A DNA stretch of 64,000 bases from Legionella hackeliae (lineage in GTDB: Bacteria > Pseudomonadota > Gammaproteobacteria > Legionellales > Legionellaceae), in the NCBI RefSeq assembly GCF_000953655.1, contig NZ_LN681225.1, positions 450,001-514,000 of the forward strand, written 5' to 3'. The notes below the pieces were generated by a model that saw nothing but the letters and a program-made list of their open reading frames with translations, ran no database searches and was not told the DNA's origin. The first letter of the stretch is position 1; every line of letters starts with the position of its first letter. Made by a program: the position numbers and the translations under genes. Positions 30,871 to 40,071 of the stretch are shown here, in pieces.

Positions 30871-32058
30871 CTAAATAATTTCACAGGGCATCATAAAGTT
30901 TTTTCCTGCGGACTTTTGTATGGTGTCCCCTAATTTTTTAATACCCAGGATAATTTGATCCAATGTTGGATAAGCAAAACTGAGTCTAATGGCTTGTTTT
31001 CCTGTAGATTTTCCTACTGCAAAAGCGGACTCTGGTATGTAGAGAACATTTGATTTATGAAATATCCTATCATGTTCTAATTTAAACTGATTACTTAGAA
31101 ATTCTAACCAAATAAACATTCCATGTTTTGGTTTAATATAGCGACAGGGTATATCTATGAACTCCTCCAATGCATTGATCATGCATTCTAATTTACTTTT
31201 GTAGTGTATTTTTTGGGGATAGGTGATTTCATCCATGGGGTATTTATCTAATACTGTATTCAATGCTAAATGGTTTGTATTTGAACAATAAAGATCATTC
31301 ATATCTTTTAGTTGTTGTAATTTTTGAATAATATTCTTTTCAGCAACTATCCAGCCTGTGCGAACAGCTGGTGCGATTGTTTTGGAAAATGAACCAATAT
31401 AAATGGCGTTTTTCGTGTACGCACGCATTGGTAAAAACTGCTCATCAGAAAAATTTAAATACCCATAAGGGTCATCTTCAACGATAATAAGGTTGTATTT
31501 TTCTGCAAGGACAGCAAGCTCTTTTCTGATTTGAGTATTGAGGGTGATCCCTAGTGGATTATGTCCATTACATACTACATATAAAAAAGGTAACGGTTTA
31601 TTCGTTTTTAACAAACTTTCTAAATAATTTAAATCTAAACCTTGATTGAAGAGAGACGGAATAGGTAAGTAATTTAAATCAAACATATTCGCAATCTGTA
31701 AGAAACCAGGGTAAACAAACTCCTCAATCATCAAAGAGGCTTTGGGTTTTAGGAATAGATTAGCAGTTAAATAGATAGCTTGCTGTGCACCATTAGTAAT
31801 CAATATCTCATCCAGGTTGCAGAACACGGATTGAGACGCCATCATTTTTTGTATTTTTTGCTTAAGTGCCTCAATAGGTGCTTGATATTGGAATGATCCA
31901 GAATTCTCATGCAGCAATTGCACATAAGCTTCTTTTAATTGCTCAAGTGGCATTACAGAAAGATCAGGTAGACCTGCCGCAAAAGAAATCACATCATTAC
32001 GTTGAGATAGTTTGACATACTTTTGTATTTCTAAGGGTTGAATTCGTTCATTCATCAT
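30871..32058 (-). CDS. hpgT: PLP-dependent aminotransferase, probable 4-hydroxyphenylglycine aminotransferase
   Basis: Fold-type I class I/II aminotransferase of the Aro8/2-aminoadipate group. The PLP lysine is in SFSKTIAPAVRTGW, the Asp that binds the PLP ring nitrogen in VEDDPYGYL, and the carboxylate-binding Arg in QAIRLSFAYP. I chose ATG 32058 (MMNERIQP), with AGGG ahead; a TTG twelve codons upstream is possible. HpgT enzymes of glycopeptide producers belong to this family. The last step of 4-hydroxyphenylglycine synthesis, transfer of an amino group to 4-hydroxyphenylglyoxylate, fits the two genes just upstream. Without them it would be called a generic aminotransferase. Confidence 0.7.
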   Translation of the reverse strand: MMNERIQPLEIQKYVKLSQRNDVISFAAGLPDLSVMPLEQLKEAYVQLLHENSGSFQYQAPIEALKQKIQKMMASQSVFCNLDEILITNGAQQAIYLTANLFLKPKASLMIEEFVYPGFLQIANMFDLNYLPIPSLFNQGLDLNYLESLLKTNKPLPFLYVVCNGHNPLGITLNTQIRKELAVLAEKYNLIIVEDDPYGYLNFSDEQFLPMRAYTKNAIYIGSFSKTIAPAVRTGWIVAEKNIIQKLQQLKDMNDLYCSNTNHLALNTVLDKYPMDEITYPQKIHYKSKLECMINALEEFIDIPCRYIKPKHGMFIWLEFLSNQFKLEHDRIFHKSNVLYIPESAFAVGKSTGKQAIRLSFAYPTLDQIILGIKKLGDTIQKSAGKNFMMPCEII

Positions 32059-32144
32059 ACAACGGTAATCCCTATTAAAGTAAGACTGATGCAACCAATA
32101 TATTTGGTCGCATCAGGACCATGCGTCATTAATTTTGAATGCGC

Positions 32145-33176
32145 CTAAGCTTCGAGTGTTTCATAAAGTGCTTTAATATTCACTGTACCAAAACCCTCAC
32201 AAACTTCGCGCTGAACAAACTCTAGAAAGAGAGTAGGTCGTGTTACTACGGGTTTAGTAAATATTTGAAACAAAATCCCCTTCACATCTTGCTCGAGCAT
32301 AATTCCATAAGGAGCAACTTTTTCAATGCGTTTAATCTCCTCAGGATATAGTTCTTTTACTTCATCATAATAGCTGGGCGGTGCTTTCCTTAACTCCCCA
32401 AAAAAGTGTTCATAATGTTTTACTGAGGCAATGATGTCATCCGTTTGAAATGCAATATGATGGACTCCCGCGCCATAATTGTATTTTAAGTAAGTATGGA
32501 GTGGGGAGCGTTCAGAGCTGGGTTCCACCAGAGGTAAATTCACTTTTCCGTTTGGGGATTTCATTATAGTAATGTGCATCCCGCTCTCTTCTGAATGAAT
32601 GTCTTCATCGGTATTTTCAGAAAAAGAAAAAGTGTCTTTGTAAAATTTCACCCATTTGTCGATTGTATTTTTGGGATGGCACGTTGCGATATGATCAATG
32701 TTATAAATCATAGGGTTCTTATTGCAGGCATGTTCATTATATTTGAACCCAGGAATTCTATGGCTGGGATTCATTTGCAAAAACTCATGCTCTACCTTAT
32801 TGAACACTTCCACGGATGCAGCATAGGCACCATCAAAATCCTGGGGTGAGAAAACAGGTTTAGCGCCATTGCTCACTGCTCCCTCAAAACATGCGGCTAC
32901 ATCATGTACAAAAAAGCTAATTTTTTTAACACTATCGCCAAATTCATTAACGTGTTTAGCAATGTGCGTATTGTGATTTAAACTTGATGTGAGAAGAATA
33001 TGAATATTCCCTTGTTTCATTAAAAAAGTAACCACATCCTCTACTTTCTTGGTAGCAACGTGCTCAAATTTTAAAGCATTTGTGAAGAAATTTTTGGTTT
33101 GAAAAAGATTGCCTACATACATTTCTATATAAGCAATACTTTCAATAATTGCACCAGTCGCATTTTTTTGTTTCAT
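32145..33176 (-). CDS. hmaS: 4-hydroxymandelate synthase-like dioxygenase (HPPD family)
   Basis: 343 residues of the two-domain VOC fold. The iron ligands are His162 (IDHIATCH), His240 (GVHHIAF) and Glu319 (LFLEFVQR). HPPD makes homogentisate; HmaS uses the same substrate, 4-hydroxyphenylpyruvate, to make 4-hydroxymandelate. At the C-terminus HPPDs read NFKALFE and HmaS enzymes typically NIKALYE. Here it is NIKALYE (333-339), with Ile334 in place of the HPPD Phe, a substitution known to shift product toward hydroxymandelate. Its ATG overlaps the stop of the alpha-hydroxyacid oxidase gene (TAATG). Legionella also has a separate HPPD (legiolysin), not in this window. Confidence 0.75.
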   Translation of the reverse strand: MKQKNATGAIIESIAYIEMYVGNLFQTKNFFTNALKFEHVATKKVEDVVTFLMKQGNIHILLTSSLNHNTHIAKHVNEFGDSVKKISFFVHDVAACFEGAVSNGAKPVFSPQDFDGAYAASVEVFNKVEHEFLQMNPSHRIPGFKYNEHACNKNPMIYNIDHIATCHPKNTIDKWVKFYKDTFSFSENTDEDIHSEESGMHITIMKSPNGKVNLPLVEPSSERSPLHTYLKYNYGAGVHHIAFQTDDIIASVKHYEHFFGELRKAPPSYYDEVKELYPEEIKRIEKVAPYGIMLEQDVKGILFQIFTKPVVTRPTLFLEFVQREVCEGFGTVNIKALYETLEA

Positions 33177-34255
33177 TATGTGTCACCCTTGCACGCTAAA
33201 TAGTCAGAAGTTATATCTTTGATTGTTGAACATCCAGATAAAATCATTGTTTCTTGCAGCTCTTGTTGCAGGATTGATAATGCGTGAAAAACTCCTGCAC
33301 TGCCGCCTATAGATAAAGCCCATAATGCTGTTCTTCCGGTTAAAGTCGCGTCGGCACCTAAAGCTAATGCTTTGAAAATATCGCTGCCGCGTGCTATTCC
33401 TCCGTCTAAAAATAGTTTTACTTTATTGCCTGCCTTTTCTCGATGTTTATGCATGACCTCCAAGGGGGCTATACTTGAATCCAGTTGTCTTCCACCATGG
33501 TTAGAAATAACAATGCCCTTGACATTCGGGTAAGTCAGTGCAATTTCAGTATCGCGAGGATCAATAATTCCTTTCAAAATGATGGGTAGCTTAGTTACTC
33601 CAGCCAACCAATCTAGATCATCCCAACTGATTGAATGATCGAGTAAAGTAGAGAGATGTCTTTTGGTCTTCAAGCATTCTTCAAAAGGTATTCCTATCTT
33701 TTTAAGATGAGGAAATGAAGTATTCTCAGGAAAGCGGAGTGGTTGGGAGCGTTCTCGCTCTTTTTTTGCATAGACAGGAGCATCGACTGTCACAACCAGT
33801 GCGTCAAAATTAAGTTCTTCCATCCATTGAATAAAATTTTTATTGATTCCTCTGTCTTTTAAAAAATACATTTGCGACCAAACAGGAACTTTTTTATTTC
33901 GGGCGATTAAGGTGTAATCAATTGAGGAAAACATACTCAGAATCATGGTGGTATTGAATTGATTTGCTGCCTCAAGCATATCCAGTTCGCCCTTGGATGA
34001 TAATAAACTCTGGTAAGCAGCGGGAGCGATTAATACTGGGGCACTATGAGTATGATCGAATAATTTAACCTGTGTTGTGGATTTATTTACTCCTCGCAAA
34101 ACTCGTGGAGAAATAAGTACTTTACTGAAAGTTTCGCGATTTCTTTTTAATGCAAGTTCATCCAGGCTCCCTCCATCAATAAAAGAAAAAACATCTGGAG
34201 ATAAAACTGTTTTTGCCTTTTTGTAGAAGGATTGAGTGCTAGTATATTCATCCAT
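33176..34255 (-). CDS. hmo: FMN-dependent alpha-hydroxyacid oxidase, probable 4-hydroxymandelate oxidase
   Basis: 359 residues, the usual length for lactate/glycolate/mandelate oxidases. The active site has SNHGGRQLD with base His253 and Arg256, flavin-binding Lys228 in ILKGI, and the phosphate-binding DGGIARGSD...GADATLTGR. The family oxidises 2-hydroxyacids to 2-oxoacids. In glycopeptide clusters Hmo converts 4-hydroxymandelate to 4-hydroxybenzoylformate. It is the first gene of an operon with hmaS and hpgT. AAGGAAG stands eight bases before the ATG. By itself it could be a lactate or glycolate oxidase; the context makes 4-hydroxymandelate the likeliest substrate. Confidence 0.78.
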   Translation of the reverse strand: MDEYTSTQSFYKKAKTVLSPDVFSFIDGGSLDELALKRNRETFSKVLISPRVLRGVNKSTTQVKLFDHTHSAPVLIAPAAYQSLLSSKGELDMLEAANQFNTTMILSMFSSIDYTLIARNKKVPVWSQMYFLKDRGINKNFIQWMEELNFDALVVTVDAPVYAKKERERSQPLRFPENTSFPHLKKIGIPFEECLKTKRHLSTLLDHSISWDDLDWLAGVTKLPIILKGIIDPRDTEIALTYPNVKGIVISNHGGRQLDSSIAPLEVMHKHREKAGNKVKLFLDGGIARGSDIFKALALGADATLTGRTALWALSIGGSAGVFHALSILQQELQETMILSGCSTIKDITSDYLACKGDT

Positions 34256-34763
34256 AGAATTACTTCCTTATATCTTATTTTTTATCCAATTCTTATTTTG
34301 GGACCGTTTAGCAAAGTATCAGGCTTGCTACCGTTGTGAGCTAATTGAAAGAATTTCTGCGCAACAGTATAAAAATGGGCAAAATAGAACTTATGACATC
34401 CTAAGTTTGCGAAATTATACACTTAGATGACTTAAATAAAAGCACCATGAATAAATTTTTTTGAAGAGTGTGTGGTTAAAATTGTTTTATATTATGAACT
34501 TAGTACTCTTTTAAAGAATAAAATGATCAAAAAACATACTTGACAGCAATTTAGCTCTGGGATGATAATCGCCGCGCGACATCCCAATAAATCTGACTCT
34601 GCACAAGAGAGAATTTGTGATATAGGATTACGGTGTAAACTTTTTGCATCTTGAATGGAACACATCGGAATCTCTCACAGAGTTTATCCCGGGAAAAATG
34701 CAGGATAACAGTCTCTCCAATTTATTTAGATGTTTCATACTTAACATCCTCAGGAGAATTATT
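34256..34763. promoter_or_regulatory. Divergent regulatory region of the biosynthetic cluster
   Basis: 508 bases between the hydroxyphenylglycine operon (minus) and the SnoaL/monooxygenase/formyltransferase operon (plus). On the minus strand TATAAT occurs at 34419-34414, with only a weak -35. A 190-base leader follows the plus-strand promoter. No regulator gene is encoded here. Confidence 0.5.
34540..34569 (+). promoter_or_regulatory. Sigma-70 type promoter of the SnoaL-monooxygenase-formyltransferase operon
   Basis: TTGACA (34540-34545), an 18-base spacer, then GATAAT (34564-34569). The start codon of the first gene is about 195 bases downstream, giving a long leader. Confidence 0.6.
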
Positions 34764-35144
34764 ATGGATAAACAAGCGCTCAAGCAATTTATTGATGATT
34801 TTTATCAAGCTTGGAAGGAGCGTGATGCTGAAAAAATCCCCACGTTTTATGATAAAAATCTTAAAGCTTATTCTGATTTTAATGAGATAACACTAGAAGA
34901 TATTTTAAATCGTTTGGAATTTTCTCAGCGAAAATTTGCTGAAGTTAATTATGGTATTCAAGAAGTATTTATTGACGAAGAGCAGGGAAAAGTTTCTGTC
35001 AGAATGAAACAACGACATATTCCTCGCGATGGTTCTGAACCCGTTAAATGGGATGCCATTATGCTTTACACTATCGCCAATCACAAAATTACTGAGCTGT
35101 GGATGTCTTTCTATCCTAACGCTGATTATTTAAATAATGCGTAA
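34764..35144 (+). CDS. SnoaL/NTF2-like protein
   Basis: 126 residues from ATG 34764, which has AGGAG eight bases ahead; the frame extends 40 codons further upstream without a good site. The sequence (KQFIDDFYQAWKERDAEKIPTFYDKNLKAYSDF) is the cone-shaped NTF2-like fold that begins SnoaL-type polyketide cyclases and many small ester-handling proteins. It overlaps the next gene by eight bases (ATGCGTAA). In a biosynthetic cluster such proteins serve as cyclases or isomerases, but catalytic residues cannot be assigned here. Confidence 0.7.
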   Translation: MDKQALKQFIDDFYQAWKERDAEKIPTFYDKNLKAYSDFNEITLEDILNRLEFSQRKFAEVNYGIQEVFIDEEQGKVSVRMKQRHIPRDGSEPVKWDAIMLYTIANHKITELWMSFYPNADYLNNA

Positions 35145-36711
35145 TTATGAAGTAATCATTGTCGGCGGGGGGCCTGTTGGGATTGCTCTTGGAATTGAGC
35201 TTGGTATGCAAAACATAGGTACTTTAATTCTTGAGAAGCATCCCCAACCGTTGCGTACCCCACGTGCTCAGTCCTTGTCTGCCCGTACCGTGGAGTTTTT
35301 TCTACGGTGGGGAATAGACAAGAATCTTGAAGATAGTCTTTTATTACCTAAAGATTTTCCACAAACAGGAATATGGTGTTCTAACTTATGTGGTGATTCG
35401 TATTTTGTTAGTGCATGGGGCGATAATCAATTAAAAGAAAATGCATCCCCTAAAGAAGGTATTCGTATTCCTCTTTGGGTCACGGAAGAGGTGTTACGAA
35501 AACGCTTGCTGGATTTTCCATGTGTTGATTTTTTAAAACAACATGACGTGGAGGAAATGACCCTGATTAATGACCAGATTATTGTTCAAGCCTACGATAA
35601 ACTAACTCAGGTCACAAAAACCTATCAATCGACTTTTCTTGCTTGTTGTGATGGAGCAACAGGCTCATCTAAAAAAATATTTAATAATCCATTTAGCAAA
35701 TTATCTGAGCAAACCAAAATGCTTGGTACCTTATTTGTCTCAAAAGACATTATGAATAAAAAAACAGTTGCAGATGGAATTATGTATTTCGTTCTTGATG
35801 ATGGGGCAATGGCTTTTGTTGGACCTATCGATCTTGAGGAAGGATTGTGGTTAGCGCAAATTGTTTGGAGTAATCCCAATCTTAACCCCGATGAGTCCAC
35901 CTTATCAGCAATTATTGACAAAATCGTTGGTATGCCAATTGATAAAGTCATTGTTGACTCTTATTTTTGGGATATGCAAGTTCAGCTTGCCGAATTTGCC
36001 AATAAGGATAATCGTATATTTTGGGTCGGAGATTCGGCACATGCTTTTGCTCCTACAGGCGGTTTAGGATTAAATACTGGATTTGGCGATGCAGAAAATT
36101 TAGGCTGGAAACTAGCCGCTGTCATTAAAAAAGAAGCCCCACGTCAATTACTCGAGACGTATGAAATGGAGCGAAGACCAGTATGGCAAAGCAATTTAAA
36201 TTTTGCCAAGCAAAACGCTGAGCAGTTTGTTGAGTTGAAGAAAAAATACCCCCCTGAGAAGGATTATAACGCCTATATTCATGCCTATGCAGGTTTAGGC
36301 AATCAGTTCTTATGTTCTTCAGGACTTACTCTTGGTTATTCTTATTTGGATACTCCTTTAACGAAAGAGTTATCCACTAAGCGGCATGAGCACTCACCGT
36401 TTGAATATACACCAATATCTGAACCAGGTTATTTTCTTCCTCATGTGATTTTTCAAGGAGAGACAATTTATAAACGATTGTCATCGATTCAGTGGAATTT
36501 GATTATTTGCGGTGAAGGAAAAATGCAAGAATCAGATCTTGAATTAATTAATGAGCTTTTTTTATTAAAGCAGATCAATGTATTAAACGTTGATCCACAC
36601 CTCTACCCCTATACTTACCTGCTAATTCGACCGGATTGGCATATTTCCAGAGTAGGGAATAGTTTGGACGATATTTCAGGTTCTCTATGGGAGATTAAGT
36701 CATGCGCTTAA
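35137..36711 (+). CDS. FAD-dependent aromatic hydroxylase
   Basis: 524 residues of the PheA/TfdB/PgaE class. GGGPVGIALGIELG (9-22) binds FAD, CDGATGSS (near 171) is the DG motif, and WVGDSAHAFAPTGGLGLNTG (near 296) is the second FAD motif. The family adds hydroxyl groups to phenols and polyketide aromatics. It starts inside the SnoaL gene and its end overlaps the start of the formyltransferase gene by ten bases, so all three are translated together. In this cluster a likely job is tailoring an aromatic precursor or product. Confidence 0.88.
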   Translation: MRNYEVIIVGGGPVGIALGIELGMQNIGTLILEKHPQPLRTPRAQSLSARTVEFFLRWGIDKNLEDSLLLPKDFPQTGIWCSNLCGDSYFVSAWGDNQLKENASPKEGIRIPLWVTEEVLRKRLLDFPCVDFLKQHDVEEMTLINDQIIVQAYDKLTQVTKTYQSTFLACCDGATGSSKKIFNNPFSKLSEQTKMLGTLFVSKDIMNKKTVADGIMYFVLDDGAMAFVGPIDLEEGLWLAQIVWSNPNLNPDESTLSAIIDKIVGMPIDKVIVDSYFWDMQVQLAEFANKDNRIFWVGDSAHAFAPTGGLGLNTGFGDAENLGWKLAAVIKKEAPRQLLETYEMERRPVWQSNLNFAKQNAEQFVELKKKYPPEKDYNAYIHAYAGLGNQFLCSSGLTLGYSYLDTPLTKELSTKRHEHSPFEYTPISEPGYFLPHVIFQGETIYKRLSSIQWNLIICGEGKMQESDLELINELFLLKQINVLNVDPHLYPYTYLLIRPDWHISRVGNSLDDISGSLWEIKSCA

Positions 36712-39266
36712 CTTGCATTTTAATGGGGCAAGATAATTTGCTAATCCAATGTGGCAACTATTTATTAGAAAATCATCATCAAATTAAATGGGTCATTTCT
36801 CCAGTAAAATCAATCCAAACATGGTGTGAAAAAAATGACATACCATGGGTAACTTCCCTTGAGCAATTGCCTGAAGATAGGGAAAACCTGGTTGATTATT
36901 TATTTAGTATTGTCAATGGTGTCATCCTAAAAGAGCCCGATTTAAAAATCGCTCGTTTTGGCACTATAAACTACCATGACTCCATTTTACCTAAATATGC
37001 CGGAGTCAACGCCACCTCCTGGGCACTGATTCATGGTGAAACAACCCATGGCATTACCTGGCATATGGTTAATGACGGCATTGACGAAGGGGATATTGTT
37101 TATCAATCAACTTTTCAACTGTCAAAAAATGAAACGGCATTGACACTCAACTTACGTTGCTTTGATGAGGCAACGAATGGATTTGTTGATATTATTGAAA
37201 AGATTCAGTCCTCTTCACTCATCAAGAAAAAGCAAAACACAGAAATACGTAGTTATTTTGGACTCACTCATCCATTACCTGATTTAGGGTTTATCAACTG
37301 GGAAACTGCGACAGCACAGCAGATTGATTGGTTTTGTCGTGCACTCAATTTTGGAAATTACAGCAATAATTTAGGTACCCTAAAATTGTATTTAAAAGAG
37401 GATTACCTCATTGTCTTAGACGTAGAGAAATCAACAGCAAGATCTACTAGTTCTCAAGGGGGAGTAATCCTCGCAATCGATGGAAATGGGCTACTTATTT
37501 CGACACGAGGTGAACCCGTTTTGCTTAAAAAGCTCATTACTCCTGAGGGTAAACAAATCACTGCTGATGGACTTATTCAATACTACGGCTTAAAAGTCAA
37601 TCATCAGTTACCCTTATTGAATCGTTCCTTTGTCCAAGAGGGACATACTTTATATAGCAAAGCACTAAAGCATGAAAAATTTTGGTTGGCTCAATTGACT
37701 CAGGCCGTTGATCATACGACGTATTGCGATCGAATTTTTGCCAAAAATCACTGCCTTTCTGAATTAGTGTCTATTACTATTGATGATGAGCTAAGCAAGA
37801 CAATAAATAATCCCACTCATTATTTATTAGCGAGCGTATTTATTTACTTATATCGTTTAAATAATTATGAGAATTCGACTGTTTTTTTAAGCGGCGATTA
37901 TTCTAAAGTGTTTAATACGTTATGGGCTGACTTACTGCCAATGACTCTGAATTTGCAGGATAATTTTACTTGCAATCAAGTATTAGTTGAAGTGGGTAAA
38001 ATACTTAAATTGCTATCTGCGCGAGGTTCCTATTTAAGTGATATCTATGCTCGACAGCCCTCGTTAAAATCATTGATTAAAGAATGTGTTATTACTTGTA
38101 GTCTCTCTAATGAAACAAGGGAGGTACCTGAAAATTCCTTAATTCATTTTGATGTGGAAAAGAAATCCAATTCACTAAGAATCTCTCATCGATTGGATGT
38201 GGATTTTCAAGGTGGAACTGTCGCTCCTTTAGTTGAAAGAATGTCAGCTCATATCAATAATATTCTTCAATATCTCTTGCATCATCCAGAGACATCGATC
38301 AATAAACTTGTTTTTCTTACTGAAGAAGAACAAGAAAAGTTATTTACTTGGGGGGTTGGCAAATATCTTCCTTTGCCTAGTAATACAATTACTGATTTGT
38401 TTGAGCAATCTGTTTGTCGCTCGCCAGATAGTCCTGCTGTCTACCAAGGTAATCAGGCATTTACTTACTATCAGTTATGGCAAAAGGCTGAAAAAATCAC
38501 AACGTTTATTAATACGCTCAATTTACCTTCACAAAGTCTTGTCGGTATCTCGGTTGAGCCAGGAGTCGATACAGTTGCTTTAATTTTAGGGATTGCTAAA
38601 ACGGGTTGTATTTGCGCTCCAATTTCAAGGGAGTACTCAGCAAAGCAAATTAATACGCTTGCAACAGCTCTAAAGATTGATGTCATTATCCGATCAGAAG
38701 GTTCTGGTGTAGATAACTCTCAAGGGTTGTTCTCCCTCTATACTCTTCAAGAGGTATTTGCTCAAAATAGCGCTAGTAATTCTCTGCCAAATCTTTCTTC
38801 AGCTGATAAGCCGTTAATACTTTTTATCACGGGAGAAAATGGAAGTGACTATCAAACGTTGACTCACAAAAACATTATTAATTATAGTTTTTGGTTAAAT
38901 CGCACGACTAATTTTACTGCGGAATCGATCTTTGATGTATCTTCGTCTTTACCGCTTACCATAATGTTTACTTGCTTATTAGCGCCGTTATTTGTAAGTG
39001 GTGCTCTTGCAATGGGAAGAGTAAATCCGCAAACGGATGGAAATAATTATTTGAAGTATTTGCAGGTTCAAAAAATTAGTCACCTGCGCCTAACTACAGC
39101 CGATTGGGAATTGTTACTGGGTCATCCTGAAGAAATTCGCCAGTTAAGCAACTTAAGTTATTTATTACTGACAGCGGATATTACAGCCGTTGAAAAAGCC
39201 TCTGAGTGGTTATCTATGTGTCCTAATAGTCAATTTATCGTATTACCCGAAGCCCAGTTCCAATAG
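36702..39266 (+). CDS. Formyltransferase fused to degenerate condensation and truncated adenylation domains
   Basis: 854 residues. The first 200 form a methionyl-tRNA formyltransferase-like domain with the catalytic Asn90, His92 and Asp128 (NYHDSILPKYAG...DGIDEGD). Residues about 300-560 resemble the second half of an NRPS condensation domain and the C-A linker (LVFLTEEEQEKLF); no HHxxxDG is present. The rest (560-854) begins like an adenylation domain (ITDLFEQSV...FTYYQLW) but its A3 loop is ruined (FITGENGSD, 708-716, where TSGSTGxPKG is expected) and everything after about A5 is missing, including A7-A10. So an active formyltransferase is likely, with the rest a remnant or a docking piece. 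Formylation of an amino group on the NRPS substrate is the best guess. Confidence 0.72.
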   Translation: MRLTCILMGQDNLLIQCGNYLLENHHQIKWVISPVKSIQTWCEKNDIPWVTSLEQLPEDRENLVDYLFSIVNGVILKEPDLKIARFGTINYHDSILPKYAGVNATSWALIHGETTHGITWHMVNDGIDEGDIVYQSTFQLSKNETALTLNLRCFDEATNGFVDIIEKIQSSSLIKKKQNTEIRSYFGLTHPLPDLGFINWETATAQQIDWFCRALNFGNYSNNLGTLKLYLKEDYLIVLDVEKSTARSTSSQGGVILAIDGNGLLISTRGEPVLLKKLITPEGKQITADGLIQYYGLKVNHQLPLLNRSFVQEGHTLYSKALKHEKFWLAQLTQAVDHTTYCDRIFAKNHCLSELVSITIDDELSKTINNPTHYLLASVFIYLYRLNNYENSTVFLSGDYSKVFNTLWADLLPMTLNLQDNFTCNQVLVEVGKILKLLSARGSYLSDIYARQPSLKSLIKECVITCSLSNETREVPENSLIHFDVEKKSNSLRISHRLDVDFQGGTVAPLVERMSAHINNILQYLLHHPETSINKLVFLTEEEQEKLFTWGVGKYLPLPSNTITDLFEQSVCRSPDSPAVYQGNQAFTYYQLWQKAEKITTFINTLNLPSQSLVGISVEPGVDTVALILGIAKTGCICAPISREYSAKQINTLATALKIDVIIRSEGSGVDNSQGLFSLYTLQEVFAQNSASNSLPNLSSADKPLILFITGENGSDYQTLTHKNIINYSFWLNRTTNFTAESIFDVSSSLPLTIMFTCLLAPLFVSGALAMGRVNPQTDGNNYLKYLQVQKISHLRLTTADWELLLGHPEEIRQLSNLSYLLLTADITAVEKASEWLSMCPNSQFIVLPEAQFQ

Positions 39267-39278
39267 TTTTAAGGAAGT

Positions 39279-40061
39279 TTAGGCAGTCTGTTCCGAAGCT
39301 ATTAATGGCTCTGGATAAGACTGCAATATACTGCCATCGTATAGATAGAGAGAACAATGTTTATGCTCTCTGACTTTTTCAATTACAGAAATCATTTGCG
39401 AAACGCTTTGTTTTACGGTTAGTTCGCCACGCCCTCCGCCCATATCAGTTTGGACCAATCCTGGAGATATAGGGAAGGCACAGGGGCGATTGCCCAAAGG
39501 ATTACCTTCATTCAACCATATAGATGCTAATTCAATATTCCAAGTTTGCATGAGGATATTGCCTGCTGCCTTGCTGGCTCGGTAGGAACCGAATCGTCCT
39601 TTAAGATTGTCTGCAGTACTACTCAAAGTAGAGCTAATATAAACTGCACAGCTGTTTGCGTGAAGCAATTTTGAGAATAATGCCCGCATGATATTATCAT
39701 GGGCAAAGGTATTCACTTCCATTGTTTCACGCAGTTGTTCTTCTGTTTCAATTAAAGAATGAGAACCTGACGGACAACGTATAATCCCGGCATTGAGGAT
39801 TAGAACATCAATAAAGCCCTTTATTTCTTCAGAAAGGTATGCAATAGCTTGTTTATCTCTAACGTCTAGAGAAATTAACAGTAGATTGTTAGAGTAAATT
39901 TTTTTCAATGCTAGTAACTCATCTTGATTGCTTTGCTCACGATAAGTCGCATAAACGCAATAACCTGCGGTTAGGTATTCCTTCACAAAACCTAAGCCAA
40001 TACCGCGATTTCCTCCAATAACAACTGCTGTTCCTACGGCTTTAAGAGATTGATAGTCCAT
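39279..40061 (-). CDS. Short-chain dehydrogenase/reductase
   Basis: 260 residues from ATG 40061, chosen for AAAGGA six bases ahead; the frame also opens six codons earlier, overlapping the previous gene by eight bases. The fold marks are GGNRGIGLG (cofactor, near 14-22), NAG (near 90) and YRASKAA (catalytic Tyr and Lys, near 155). The family uses NAD(P)H for ketone or alcohol chemistry. It is downstream of the multi-spanning membrane gene and convergent with the formyltransferase, so it may tailor the cluster's product or be unrelated. Confidence 0.85.
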   Translation of the reverse strand: MDYQSLKAVGTAVVIGGNRGIGLGFVKEYLTAGYCVYATYREQSNQDELLALKKIYSNNLLLISLDVRDKQAIAYLSEEIKGFIDVLILNAGIIRCPSGSHSLIETEEQLRETMEVNTFAHDNIMRALFSKLLHANSCAVYISSTLSSTADNLKGRFGSYRASKAAGNILMQTWNIELASIWLNEGNPLGNRPCAFPISPGLVQTDMGGGRGELTVKQSVSQMISVIEKVREHKHCSLYLYDGSILQSYPEPLIASEQTA

Positions 40062-40071
40062 GTGTTTTCCT

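Noticed and set aside
32145..33176. Homogentisate-forming HPPD (legiolysin)
   Set aside because: The C-terminal NIKALYE motif and the oxidase and aminotransferase neighbours favour hydroxymandelate synthase. Not fully excluded without an assay.
34644..34763. Forty-codon N-terminal extension of the SnoaL-like gene
   Set aside because: The internal ATG at 34764 has a good AGGAG site, and the SnoaL fold begins there.
38233..38583. 116-codon frame inside the formyltransferase-NRPS gene
   Set aside because: Other-frame shadow of a longer gene with clear motifs.
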